Shown: positions 45,248 to 53,797 of the stretch, piece after piece | How positions within the stretch are numbered: position 1 is the first letter of the stretch | Layout of the letters: each line of letters begins with the position of its first letter | DNA from: Chitinophagaceae bacterium | GTDB lineage: Bacteria > Bacteroidota > Bacteroidia > Chitinophagales > Chitinophagaceae | Assembly (NCBI GenBank): GCA_016720775.1 | Contig: JADKJX010000003.1 | Coordinates: forward strand, 744,001-808,000 | Reading direction: 5' to 3' | DNA: 64,000 nt | Translations under genes and position numbers: made by a program | Notes under the pieces: generated by a model | What the model was told of the DNA's origin: nothing | The model's database searches: none | Seen by the model: the letters and a program-made list of their open reading frames with translations, nothing else

Positions 45248-45997
45248 ATGCTAAAGAAAGAACGCCAGGCTTTCATTCTTCACAATGTAAATCTGCACAA
45301 CCGGGTATTGGTTGGGGATCTGAGCCAGGGAATCAATGTATCGGAAGATACCATCCGGCGTGATCTCCAGGAACTGGCTGATCACGGCAAACTCATCAAG
45401 GTACACGGTGGCGCTCTTTCCAAATCCTTTCATACTTCTTTCAGTTCATCGAAAGTTTATGCACTTGAAAGTAAAAAGAGAATTGCACAAAAGGCGGCCA
45501 GTCTTATACAGGAAGGCATGTTTGTTTCAACCACCGGCGGTACCACCATCATTGAACTGGCAAAATCATTGCCTGAGAACCTGCATGCAACATTTATAAC
45601 CGGAAGCCTGCCTGCTGCACTGGAGTATATGCATCATCCCAATATAGAGATCATCGTTATCGGGGATAAAGTATCCAAGAGCTCACAGATAACGGTAGGC
45701 GGAGAAGCCATTACCAAGATCAAACAGATAAAGGCAGATATATGCTTTTTAGGCACCAATGCACTCGACGCAAAACAGGGACTCACAGATAATGATTGGG
45801 AAGTGGTTCAGGTGAAGCGGGCCATGATCGAATCTTCATCGAAAGTAGTATCGCTGGCCATTGCAGAAAAACTGAACACGGTTCAACGCATACGCGTTTG
45901 CGAAACAAAAGACATTGACGTGCTGATAACAGAGTTAGACCCGGAATCGCCGGAACTTATTCCCTATAAAAAAAATGGGTTGAAGCTTCTTTTATAG
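45248..45997 (+). CDS. DeoR/GlpR family transcriptional regulator
   Basis: 249 residues from the ATG at 45248 (MLKKERQAFILHNVNLHNRV). The N-terminal helix-turn-helix carries the DeoR signature VSEDTIRRDLQELADHGKLIKVHGGAL. The C-terminal sugar-phosphate sensor domain shows FVSTTGGTTIIELAKSLPEN and DICFLGTNALDAKQGLTDND. It probably responds to a sugar phosphate. Its divergent placement from anmK suggests MurNAc-6-phosphate or a related amino sugar phosphate, which is inferred. Confidence 0.9.
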   Translation: MLKKERQAFILHNVNLHNRVLVGDLSQGINVSEDTIRRDLQELADHGKLIKVHGGALSKSFHTSFSSSKVYALESKKRIAQKAASLIQEGMFVSTTGGTTIIELAKSLPENLHATFITGSLPAALEYMHHPNIEIIVIGDKVSKSSQITVGGEAITKIKQIKADICFLGTNALDAKQGLTDNDWEVVQVKRAMIESSSKVVSLAIAEKLNTVQRIRVCETKDIDVLITELDPESPELIPYKKNGLKLLL

Positions 45998-46008
45998 CCG
46001 GGGTTGAC

Positions 46009-46935
46009 CTAACTGCTTATAAACTTAAGGTTTCTTTTTATCCCTTCGTACCTGCTTCGCTTAATTGGTGAGTTCTTAAAAATTATTTTAAAACTTTCTT
46101 CCGTTAATTCTTCCCAGTCATTTTTTGTGAAATTTAAAACCTGCGGCAGCGGGGTAAATCCTGTTTCCGAATTTGGTTTTGAAAACCGGTTCCAGGGACA
46201 AACATCCTGGCAAACATCGCAACCGAACATCCAGTTATCAAATTTACCTTTCATCTCACTAGGTATGAGGGCATCTTTTAACTCAATGGTAAAATACCAA
46301 ATGCATTTGCTGCCATTGATCACTTTATCCGGAAGAATGGCATCAGTAGGGCATTGGTCGATGCATTTTGTGCAGGTACCGCAATAATCTTTTACGAAGG
46401 GGGCATCGTATTCCAGTTCCATGTCTGTGATCAGCGTTGCAATAAAAAAAAATGAACCGGATTGCTTATTGATCAGGTTGCCATTTTTGCCGATCCATCC
46501 CATACCTGCTTTTTGAGCCCAGGTCCGTTCCAAAACAGGGGCGCTGTCAACAAAGCCCCGTCCGTTTATTTCTCCAACCTGTTCTTTTATCTGCTGCAAA
46601 AAAGATCTCAGTTTGTTTTTGATCACATCGTGATAATCATTGCCAAAAGCATACTTTGATATTTTTGGTGAAGAGTTGTTTTGCTGTTGCTGCGGATAAT
46701 AATTGATCAATAACGTAATGACTGACTTTGCCCCTGGAACCAGTTTAGATGGATCGATGCGCAGGTCAAAATGATTGGCCATGTATTGCATACTGCCGTT
46801 AAAACCTTTGTTCAGCCAGCTTTCCAATCGCCTGGCGTCATCATCAAGTTGCTGGGCCTTTGCTATTCCGCAAAAATCAAAGCCCAGTTGCCGGGCTGCA
46901 GATCTTACAAAATATGTTTGTTGCTGGATGTTCAC
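46009..46935 (-). CDS. queG: Epoxyqueuosine reductase
   Basis: 308 residues from the GTG at 46935, one base after the upstream stop. The frame is open further to 47088, but that part lies in the neighbouring gene. The cobalamin and [4Fe-4S] enzyme makes the last step of queuosine in tRNA. Two ferredoxin-like clusters are visible: CGTCTKCIDQCP and FGCDVCQDVCPWN. The catalytic-domain motif RTWAQKAGMGWIGKNGNLI is also present. The C-terminus (RSRYEGIKRNLKF) matches the family. Confidence 0.94.
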   Translation of the reverse strand: MNIQQQTYFVRSAARQLGFDFCGIAKAQQLDDDARRLESWLNKGFNGSMQYMANHFDLRIDPSKLVPGAKSVITLLINYYPQQQQNNSSPKISKYAFGNDYHDVIKNKLRSFLQQIKEQVGEINGRGFVDSAPVLERTWAQKAGMGWIGKNGNLINKQSGSFFFIATLITDMELEYDAPFVKDYCGTCTKCIDQCPTDAILPDKVINGSKCIWYFTIELKDALIPSEMKGKFDNWMFGCDVCQDVCPWNRFSKPNSETGFTPLPQVLNFTKNDWEELTEESFKIIFKNSPIKRSRYEGIKRNLKFISS

Positions 46936-46936
46936 T

Positions 46937-47290
46937 TCATTTGTCTTCGAGATGCAGTTTGTGAAAGAAGCGGTGTGCAATAGGAGCCAGTACAATTCCA
47001 ATGGTGGTAATAAACATGACACCACTGAACAATGCATAACAGGATGCAAATACTTTGGCAGATTTTGATAAAATGATTTTTTCATCAACCATCGGCCCCA
47101 TGCCGCTCAATATCATGGATGCATTTAATAAACTGTCGTACCAATCAAATTCGGGAATGGTGAACTTGTAGCCGATCACTCCGGCCAGCAGGCAAAGAAG
47201 CAAGATCAACATGGAAAAGAAGAAATTCTTCCATAACCGGCGGTAATAAACATGTACCGGGGCAAGGGGTTGTTTTTTGTGTTCGTACAC
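46937..47290 (-). CDS. Small two-helix membrane protein with a K+ channel-like pore layout
   Basis: 117 residues from a GTG at 47290. The layout is a basic N-terminus, helix 1 (FFSMLILLLCLLAGVIGYKF), a re-entrant-like segment WYDSLLNASMILSGMGPMV, and helix 2 (ASCYALFSGVMFITTIGIVL). This matches the TM1-pore-TM2 topology of K+ channels, but the filter TxGYG is replaced by SGMGP. It is one base from queG, so the two are translationally coupled. Ion conduction is doubtful; the call rests on topology only. Confidence 0.7.
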   Translation of the reverse strand: MYEHKKQPLAPVHVYYRRLWKNFFFSMLILLLCLLAGVIGYKFTIPEFDWYDSLLNASMILSGMGPMVDEKIILSKSAKVFASCYALFSGVMFITTIGIVLAPIAHRFFHKLHLEDK

Positions 47291-47358
47291 GAATACAGTG
47301 TTTGGGTAAAATTACAAAAAGCCTGCTTTGCACAGGTATTTATTCAGGGGAAGTTTAA

Positions 47359-48174
47359 TTAGAAATTTATCTCGTATCCCAGGGTTGCAATGGTTTCTAA
47401 ATAACCAAAGCTGTGCGTTACCCTGTTGCCTTTGTTTTCGGTAGTATTTGCAAGGGCATTAACGTATTTTACGAAACCGGTTTTGCCGGTGAGTTCAAAA
47501 AATAAACGGGGGAAGACATAAAGCCGCAAGCCGGCTTCGGCACTTATGTTATACCCTGCAACATGAAAATTGTTATTCAGGCGGTCTCCCCGCCATGTAA
47601 AATCTGTACGGGGAATATTGATGCCGGCACCCAGTTTCCATACGCCTGTGACTAAAGGCCTTGATCTTGAAGCGGTCATTAATAATATATGCTGGCTTAC
47701 GTAATTAAGATGCAGCCAGTTTGCGCCATCGGTATGTTCAAAATGTAGGAAGGTGTCGGGGTTTAATGTACTATCACCATTCACATATTTGCCATCAATC
47801 ATTCCGGTAACATGAACGGTTTGTCCGTCAGTAACCACATACTTTGCGTGGTCAAAATTTAATTCGATCGCTTTTGAATGTTTCTTATTTAAGTAAAAGC
47901 CAATGCGGTAATTGTATTGAGGGATGGATATTTCTGTTGGCTTTTTATATATCGCATCAAAATCTCCTTTATCATGCGCCACTGCTTTGTGAATGGTAAA
48001 ATGATCGCCATTGCCCATTTTAAAATGGATATTGCTCCGGGTGTAACTTTCTGAATTATATCCCCACTGAAGATAAAAGCCACTAAGTTTTATTCTTTTT
48101 TTCTGTGCATTTACTGATAAGGATGCCAGGCACACAAATAATACTGTAAGATAACGGTAGATAGTTGCTTTCAT
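47359..48174 (-). CDS. Secreted, probably outer-membrane beta-barrel protein
   Basis: 271 residues with a signal peptide (ATIYRYLTVLFVCLASLSVN). The mature part has alternating beta strands with aromatic residues (FYLQWGYNSESYTRSNIHF; AGLRLYVFPRLFFELTGKTG) and ends with a C-terminal Phe (GYEINF), as outer-membrane barrels do. No known family is recognised and the function is unknown. Confidence 0.7.
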   Translation of the reverse strand: MKATIYRYLTVLFVCLASLSVNAQKKRIKLSGFYLQWGYNSESYTRSNIHFKMGNGDHFTIHKAVAHDKGDFDAIYKKPTEISIPQYNYRIGFYLNKKHSKAIELNFDHAKYVVTDGQTVHVTGMIDGKYVNGDSTLNPDTFLHFEHTDGANWLHLNYVSQHILLMTASRSRPLVTGVWKLGAGINIPRTDFTWRGDRLNNNFHVAGYNISAEAGLRLYVFPRLFFELTGKTGFVKYVNALANTTENKGNRVTHSFGYLETIATLGYEINF

Positions 48175-48529
48175 AGAGGTAAGTCCAACGGCAGCTAATA
48201 ATCGCCTTTTTTAGGACGCAAAAATAGGGGAATTAAGTAAAAAGACAATTAATAGTTTAGTACAGTATCAGCCAGTGATGTCAGCTAGTTGTACTGCTCA
48301 ATATTGCCCTTCCACCCAAACCTTTCGGGTATTTTTCAACGAATTACCAATCCTGGTGAAATCATGGTTCTTTTGGGTGTACGTACAGGAAGTTGTAGCA
48401 CCTGCAACAATAGCATAAAAGCCAAAACAGGGCTGCACATGCGGCAGAGGGTTTGAGAAGAGTATGCCATATTAGCGTGGAATCTGATGTTGGATTGGGT
48501 TTTGTGTCTATTGATTAAAATTATATAAA
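48175..48529. other. Intergenic region upstream of clpB
   Basis: 355 bases with no open frame that looks like a gene and no tRNA. A ten-base palindrome TGTACGTACA lies near 48378-48387. No TAnnTTTG box is seen close to clpB, nor a CIRCE-type HrcA repeat, so control by an alternative or heat-shock signal cannot be deduced. Confidence 0.5.
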
Positions 48530-51159
48530 ATGAGTCTGCAGAATCTCACCATAAAATCACAGGAAATATTGCAGCAGGCGCAGCAGCTTGCATTCAACAG
48601 TCATAATACCAGTATCGAAACAGAGCATATCCTGAAAGCGTTGCTCAACGATAAGGATTCTGCCGTTGAATTTTTGCTGAAAAAGAACAACGTTAACCTT
48701 AATTATGTTGAGGATAAACTTGACGAAGCCATGCTGAAATTACCCAAAGTTTCAGGCGGTGAACCTGCTCAATCATTGAGCCGTGACGGAAATAATGTGT
48801 TATTACGTTCCACTGCATCTTTAAAAACCTTCAAAGACGAATTTGTGAGTGTAGAGCACATGTTGCTTGCCTTGTTACAGGGGAGCGATAATACTTCCAA
48901 AATACTGAAAGATGCCGGGCTCGCCGAAAAAGGGTTGATCGCTGCCATCAAAGACCTGAAAAAGGGCTCTACCATTTCATCCCAGACATCCGAGACCCAA
49001 TTCAATGCGCTGAATAAATATGCAAGGAACCTGAACGAGATGGCAAGGGCAGGAAAACTTGACCCGGTGATCGGCAGGGATGAAGAGATACGCAGAACAC
49101 TTCATATTTTATCAAGAAGAAGTAAGAACAACCCGATACTGGTGGGCGAACCTGGCGTTGGTAAAACGGCTATTGCCGAAGGTTTAGCCATGCGTATTGT
49201 AAATGGTGATGTTCCGGAGAATTTGCGATCAAAAGTTATTTATGCACTGGATATGGGTCAACTGATAGCCGGAGCAAAGTATAAGGGAGAGTTTGAAGAA
49301 CGATTGAAATCAGTGGTTAAGGAAGTAAGCGGCAGCGAAGGCGAAGTGATCTTGTTCATTGATGAGATACATACATTGGTGGGTGCAGGTGGCGGCGACG
49401 GAGCCATGGATGCCGCCAATATCTTAAAGCCGGCGCTGGCAAGGGGTGAACTGCGGGCCATTGGTGCAACTACATTGAGTGAATACCAGAAATTCTTTGA
49501 AAAAGATAAAGCACTGGAGCGTCGTTTTCAGAAAGTGATGATCGATGAACCGACTGTTGAAGACGCCGTTTCTATCCTTCGTGGATTGAAAGACCGCTAT
49601 GAAACGTATCACCATGTTTTGATAAAAGATGAAGCCATCATTGCAGCGGTAGAATTATCCAATCGTTATATAACTGATCGCTTCTTGCCAGACAAAGCCA
49701 TTGACCTGATTGACGAAAGTGCTGCTAAACTACGTTTGGAAATGAACAGCATGCCCGAGGAACTTGACGAACTTGAAAGAAGGATACGCCAGCTTGAAAT
49801 TGAAAGGGAAGCGATCAAACGGGAAAACGATGAACAAAAATTAAAACAGCTAAACACGGATATTTCTAACCTGTCTGTTGAACGGGATACATTCAAAGCC
49901 AAATGGCAGCAGGAGAAAGAGATCGTTGAAAAGATACAGAATGCCAAAGCAGAAATTGAAAATCTGAAACTGGCAGCCGATAAAGCTGAACGGGAAGGAG
50001 ATTACGGTAAAGTGGCAGAGATACGTTACGGCAAAGTGCAGGAACAGGAAAGGATCGTGGAAGAATTCACCAAACAACTTTCTGCGATAAGTGAAAAAAG
50101 GCTTTTGAAGGAAGAAGTGGATGCCGAAGACATAGCTGAGAATGTGGCAAAAGCTACTGGCATACCCGTGATGAAGATGATGCAAAGCGAAAGGGAGAAA
50201 TTACTTCACCTGGAGGAAGAGCTTCATAAAAGGGTGGTGGGGCAGGATGAGGCCATTGAGGCCGTATCGGATGCCATCCGGCGCAGCCGGGCCGGGTTGC
50301 AGGACCCTAAAAAGCCGATCGGGTCATTTATCTTCCTGGGAACCACCGGGGTAGGTAAGACGGAACTGGCCAAAGCCCTGGCCGATTACCTTTTTGATGA
50401 TGACAGCATGATGACCCGGATAGATATGAGTGAATACCAGGAGAAACACGCTGTTAGCCGGCTTTTGGGAGCACCTCCCGGCTATATTGGCTATGAAGAA
50501 GGGGGGCAGTTGACCGAGGCAGTAAGGCGGAAGCCATACAGTGTTGTACTACTGGATGAAATTGAAAAGGCGCATCCTGACGTTTTTAACGTATTATTGC
50601 AGGTATTAGACGATGGCCGGCTGACGGATAATAAGGGCCGTATTGTGAATTTTAAGAATACGATCATTATCATGACCAGCAATATGGGCAGTCATATCAT
50701 ACAGGACAACTTTGAAAAGGTTACCGAGGAGAATAAAGAAGAAATAGTAGAGAAGACCAAGAATGAAGTGATGACACTCTTGCGGCAGACCATCCGCCCT
50801 GAGTTCCTTAACCGGATCGACGAGGTGATCATGTTCCAGCCGTTGATGAAAAAGAGATCAAAGGCATTATCCGGTTGCAATTAGAAGGTCTGAAAAAACT
50901 GGTGGCTCAATCAGGGATCAACCTTCAGTTCAGTGATTACGCAATGGATTACCTGGCAGAGAATGGATATGATCCCCAATTTGGTGCAAGGCCGCTGAAA
51001 AGGTTAATACAGAAAGAAATTGTGAACCAGTTGAGCAAACGGATACTGGCAGGTGATATTGATAAGACGAGACCGGTTCTGGTAGATGTGTTTGACGGAA
51101 CAGTGGTATTCAGAAATGAAGCAGTAAAAGAAAAGCTGCAGAAAGAAAAGAAAAATTAA
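48530..51159 (+). CDS. clpB: ATP-dependent chaperone ClpB (frameshifted in an A run)
   Basis: About 876 residues across one frameshift. The AAA+ disaggregase works with DnaK to rescue aggregated proteins. Clp_N repeats lie at residues 1-145, the first Walker A is GEPGVGKT, the coiled-coil M domain spans about 400-525, the second Walker A is GTTGVGKT and the D2 arm holds RIDMSEYQEKHAVSRLLGAPPGYIGYEEGG. At 50849-50853 the run ATGAAAAAGAG should be ATGAAAAAAGAG; one A more restores PLMKKEIKGIIRLQLEGLKK. An intact C-terminal D2 small domain follows. A sequencing indel is far more likely than loss of ClpB. Confidence 0.93.
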
Positions 51160-51214
51160 AACAGAATAATAAATAACAAAAGCTGTTCACCCGAACAGAA
51201 AAAAGACAACAACT

Positions 51215-51787
51215 ATGGCAATGAAAGCAAAAGAGGTAGTAGAGATCATTTCACCAAAAGATATTTATGTAGGTAATAAAAATGCACCTGTTACCTTGAT
51301 GGAATTTGGTGAGTACGAAAATGAAGATTGTGCAAAAGCGAATGAAGTGGTTAAAAAATTACTGGAAGAATTTGATGGCAAGATCAGGTTCCAGTTCCGT
51401 CATTTCCCGCTCACAAGAATTCACCAGCGCTCTATGAAGGCCGGTGAGGCTGCTGTGGCGGCTTCGCAGGCAGGCAAGTTCTGGGAAATGCACAACATTC
51501 TTTTTGATAACCGCCGCCAATTGGGTACCACCAGTTTAAAACTGTACTCAAAAGAAGCAGGAGTTATTAACAAGCACTTCCTGGATGACCTGTTGAACTC
51601 AACCTATGGCTGGCAGGTAATGAACGACCTGAATGAAGGCATTGATAAAGGAATAAATGAGATACCGGCGTTCTTTGTAAACGGTGAAAAAGTTACTGCC
51701 AAACCTACGTACGAAAACCTGAGCAAGTTCATTGCTTCGGCATTACGAAAAGCAAAAAAGAAAGCCCCTGTTAAACAAAGGGCTTAA
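51215..51787 (+). CDS. DsbA-like thioredoxin-fold protein with a monothiol site
   Basis: 190 residues with no signal peptide, so probably cytoplasmic. The DsbA/Thioredoxin_4 fold is clear: PVTLMEFGEYENEDCAKANE, FQFRHFPLTRIHQRS, AGKFWEMHNILFDN and the cis-Pro loop GINEIPAFFVNGEKV. The usual CxxC is replaced by NEDC, so only the second cysteine remains. It may be a peroxidase- or glutathione-transferase-like protein rather than a disulfide oxidase. It lies 55 bases after clpB and ends in a terminator. Confidence 0.85.
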   Translation: MAMKAKEVVEIISPKDIYVGNKNAPVTLMEFGEYENEDCAKANEVVKKLLEEFDGKIRFQFRHFPLTRIHQRSMKAGEAAVAASQAGKFWEMHNILFDNRRQLGTTSLKLYSKEAGVINKHFLDDLLNSTYGWQVMNDLNEGIDKGINEIPAFFVNGEKVTAKPTYENLSKFIASALRKAKKKAPVKQRA

Positions 51788-51797
51788 AAAAAGATAG

Positions 51798-51823
51798 GCC
51801 GCTTCCTAGGGAAGCGGCTTTTT
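51798..51823 (+). terminator. Rho-independent terminator after the DsbA-like gene
   Basis: GCCGCTTCC, loop TAG, GGAAGCGGC, then TTTTT. It also overlaps the stop of the convergent transglutaminase-fold gene. Confidence 0.9.
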
Positions 51824-52775
51824 AATTTACTTCAACCGCATAGGCCACGAATTCTTTTCCGTTAACCAGTATCATTACAGGAAAATTCCCATCTTCTGCA
51901 AATTTATAAGAGAAAGAAAGCATTCCGTTGCCTTGGGTGAATTCTACATCCTTCACTTTGTATTTTTTCTTTTCGCCCATTCCCAGCGCTACAGAAGTGA
52001 TGGGCTCCTTATCATTACCAAGCATATAGCTGAAATAAACAGGTTTGTTCAGTTTTACTTTAAGTATGCCATCATCGGGAACAAGTTTTTTAATTCCGTA
52101 TTCCATCGCTGCTGTTCTTACCAATGGCAACGAATAAAATTCTCCTTTGCCTCTTGGGCCGGGGCCCAATTTCCATGCTTCGTTATTTGGAAAATGCTGC
52201 AGGTTAAAAGTGGCTTTGTCCGTAAAGAAATAAGCACCGGAGAATAACTTTGTGAATGATTTCATATCTGCTTCCAGGTGCCCGCTTCCAAAAGCCGGGT
52301 CCACATAATACCAGGTATCGGGGCTTTGGCCCAACTGCACCACGGCCCAACTGTGATTTATTTCAGTTCCCTTTTCACCGATCTGCAGGGTATTATACTT
52401 TACGAATCCATCTACGGTCAGGCAACGGATTCCGGCACTGCTGCACATATCCTGGAACAGGCTGGCAAAACCAAGGCCCACGGCCTTCCTGGAAGCCAGC
52501 ACATCTGCCGGGGTATTCTTCATGGTGCTGTTGGTACGGGCTGCTTTCACATCATAGTTAATGTTCAGTGCGATCCAGGTATAGATGGCACGTAGTTTAT
52601 CTACCTTATCATCAAAATGATTAATGACCACATTGTCGATCGTGGCCGTACTCATGCCCTCCATCGTACCCAGGCCCTTTATGTATTCGTCAATGGCTGC
52701 AAAATCTTTTCCGCTGGTTTGTGCAGATGCGCTGATAGAAACAGCCGCAAGAATAAGAAAGAATATTTTTTTCAT
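51822..52775 (-). CDS. Secreted transglutaminase-fold protein, catalytic Cys missing
   Basis: 317 residues with a signal peptide (MKKIFFLILAAVSISASAQT). A transglutaminase-like core lies at residues 55-165: KLRAIYTWIALNINYD, then KAVGLGFASLFQDMCSSAGI, NHSWAVVQLG (His141) and WYYVDPAFGSG (Asp159). The segment normally reading GVCxGY has Gly100-Leu101 instead of the nucleophilic Cys. His and Asp are kept, so it is likely a non-catalytic binding or structural protein. A beta domain of 120 residues follows. Confidence 0.85.
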   Translation of the reverse strand: MKKIFFLILAAVSISASAQTSGKDFAAIDEYIKGLGTMEGMSTATIDNVVINHFDDKVDKLRAIYTWIALNINYDVKAARTNSTMKNTPADVLASRKAVGLGFASLFQDMCSSAGIRCLTVDGFVKYNTLQIGEKGTEINHSWAVVQLGQSPDTWYYVDPAFGSGHLEADMKSFTKLFSGAYFFTDKATFNLQHFPNNEAWKLGPGPRGKGEFYSLPLVRTAAMEYGIKKLVPDDGILKVKLNKPVYFSYMLGNDKEPITSVALGMGEKKKYKVKDVEFTQGNGMLSFSYKFAEDGNFPVMILVNGKEFVAYAVEVN

Positions 52776-52837
52776 GTGCCAAAAATAAGTGTCAAAAGGT
52801 TAATAAATGTTCAAATTGATATAAAATGAGAAAACAG

Positions 52838-53764
52838 TTATTTGAAATCAAAAAGGGTAGCAGTAAAAACACCTCTTTCCCTTTTCTTGAAAATCGCTTT
52901 CCAGTTTCCGTTGTACCGGATGAGTGATGGCACGGTGTATTCACCGTACCTGGTCATCACCACTTCCATAGTCACTTTAAAATCGTAAACCGCTGCATCG
53001 TAACTCAGGGAATAATTTCTGCCCAGCACGTCAAATGTATTGGAATCGAACCAGGTGGTCATTTCATCCACCACCACCGATCCTTTATTTTCCGGCTTCA
53101 CTTTTTGGGTGAAGAGATAGCAATTGGTATTATTGTAAATTCCCATGTCGATACTCATATCGTAATAGTCGGCCATTTCATCTTCGTAGATGGCTGTTTT
53201 GTTGCTCATGAATGGCAGACCGTTAATCCGTTTACCGGGATTAAAGAACAACATCTTCAATTGTTCTTTATGCTTTTCCATACCACTTTTGCCCGAAGTA
53301 CTGAATGCTGTTCCGGTAACAATATTGGTCTCGCCGCAAACTGAATCTTTCGTAAAAAAGAGCGAAGCATACATCTGTGCCGTGTAGTAATTGAAATTCC
53401 GGAACTCGTCATAAATATTACCGGTTACCTGCTCTTCCAGTGTTTCCATTTTCCGGCAGTTGTTAACCCTAACCTGTTTTGTTTTGCTGTGCAGGCCCGC
53501 TATTATTTTACCATCGCTGTTGTTCATGCGTATGTCGTTGATGGCGGTAAAGCCAAGAATGTGCAGGTTGCGAAAAGCTTTGTAAAAAGACGTGTCATTC
53601 TTTATCCGTTCAATGAATACGGGAATGTTGAGTTTATTATTGACTACGACTTCGCTGAGGGTGATCGCTTTTTTACCTACAGTCACACTGCTATCATTTT
53701 TTTCCTGGGCAGATAAGTGCAAAGGATACAGGAAACAAAAAAAAGCAGGCATGAAATATTTCAT
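52838..53764 (-). CDS. Secreted protein of unknown function, start inside a terminator
   Basis: 308 residues from the ATG at 53764 with a signal peptide (MKYFMPAFFCFLYPLHLSAQ). A second ATG lies four codons on. The mature N-terminus has a LSEVVVNNK segment typical of Bacteroidota proteins near carboxypeptidase-regulatory-like domains. The rest is beta-rich and unknown. The first codons lie in a perfect 26-bp palindrome followed by eight Ts, the terminator of the preceding gene. Either the gene has its own promoter hidden there or it depends on read-through. Confidence 0.78.
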   Translation of the reverse strand: MKYFMPAFFCFLYPLHLSAQEKNDSSVTVGKKAITLSEVVVNNKLNIPVFIERIKNDTSFYKAFRNLHILGFTAINDIRMNNSDGKIIAGLHSKTKQVRVNNCRKMETLEEQVTGNIYDEFRNFNYYTAQMYASLFFTKDSVCGETNIVTGTAFSTSGKSGMEKHKEQLKMLFFNPGKRINGLPFMSNKTAIYEDEMADYYDMSIDMGIYNNTNCYLFTQKVKPENKGSVVVDEMTTWFDSNTFDVLGRNYSLSYDAAVYDFKVTMEVVMTRYGEYTVPSLIRYNGNWKAIFKKRERGVFTATLFDFK

Positions 53765-53770
53765 GCCTGC
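53737..53770 (-). terminator. Terminator of the repeat-protein gene, overlapping the next start codon
   Basis: On the minus strand GCAGGCATGAAA, then TA, TTTCATGCCTGC and eight Ts. The 12-base-pair stem is perfect. It is 28 bases after the stop at 53798 and contains the ATG at 53764 of the next gene on the same strand. Confidence 0.88.
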
Positions 53771-53797
53771 AAGGTATTAAGAAAGCACTAAAAGGTT

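Noticed and set aside
46936..47088. Longer queG start at 47088
   Set aside because: The extra residues lie in the coding sequence of the neighbouring membrane protein in another frame and are not family-like; the GTG at 46935 fits.
48240..48470. Possible non-coding RNA upstream of clpB
   Set aside because: Only short imperfect repeats were found, with no terminator or promoter box that would define a transcript.
53641..53660. ACGACTTCGCTGAGGGT looks like a family A dispersed repeat
   Set aside because: It encodes the LSEVVV motif common in secreted Bacteroidota proteins and lacks the TCGAGAAA part of the repeat, so the likeness is due to protein conservation.
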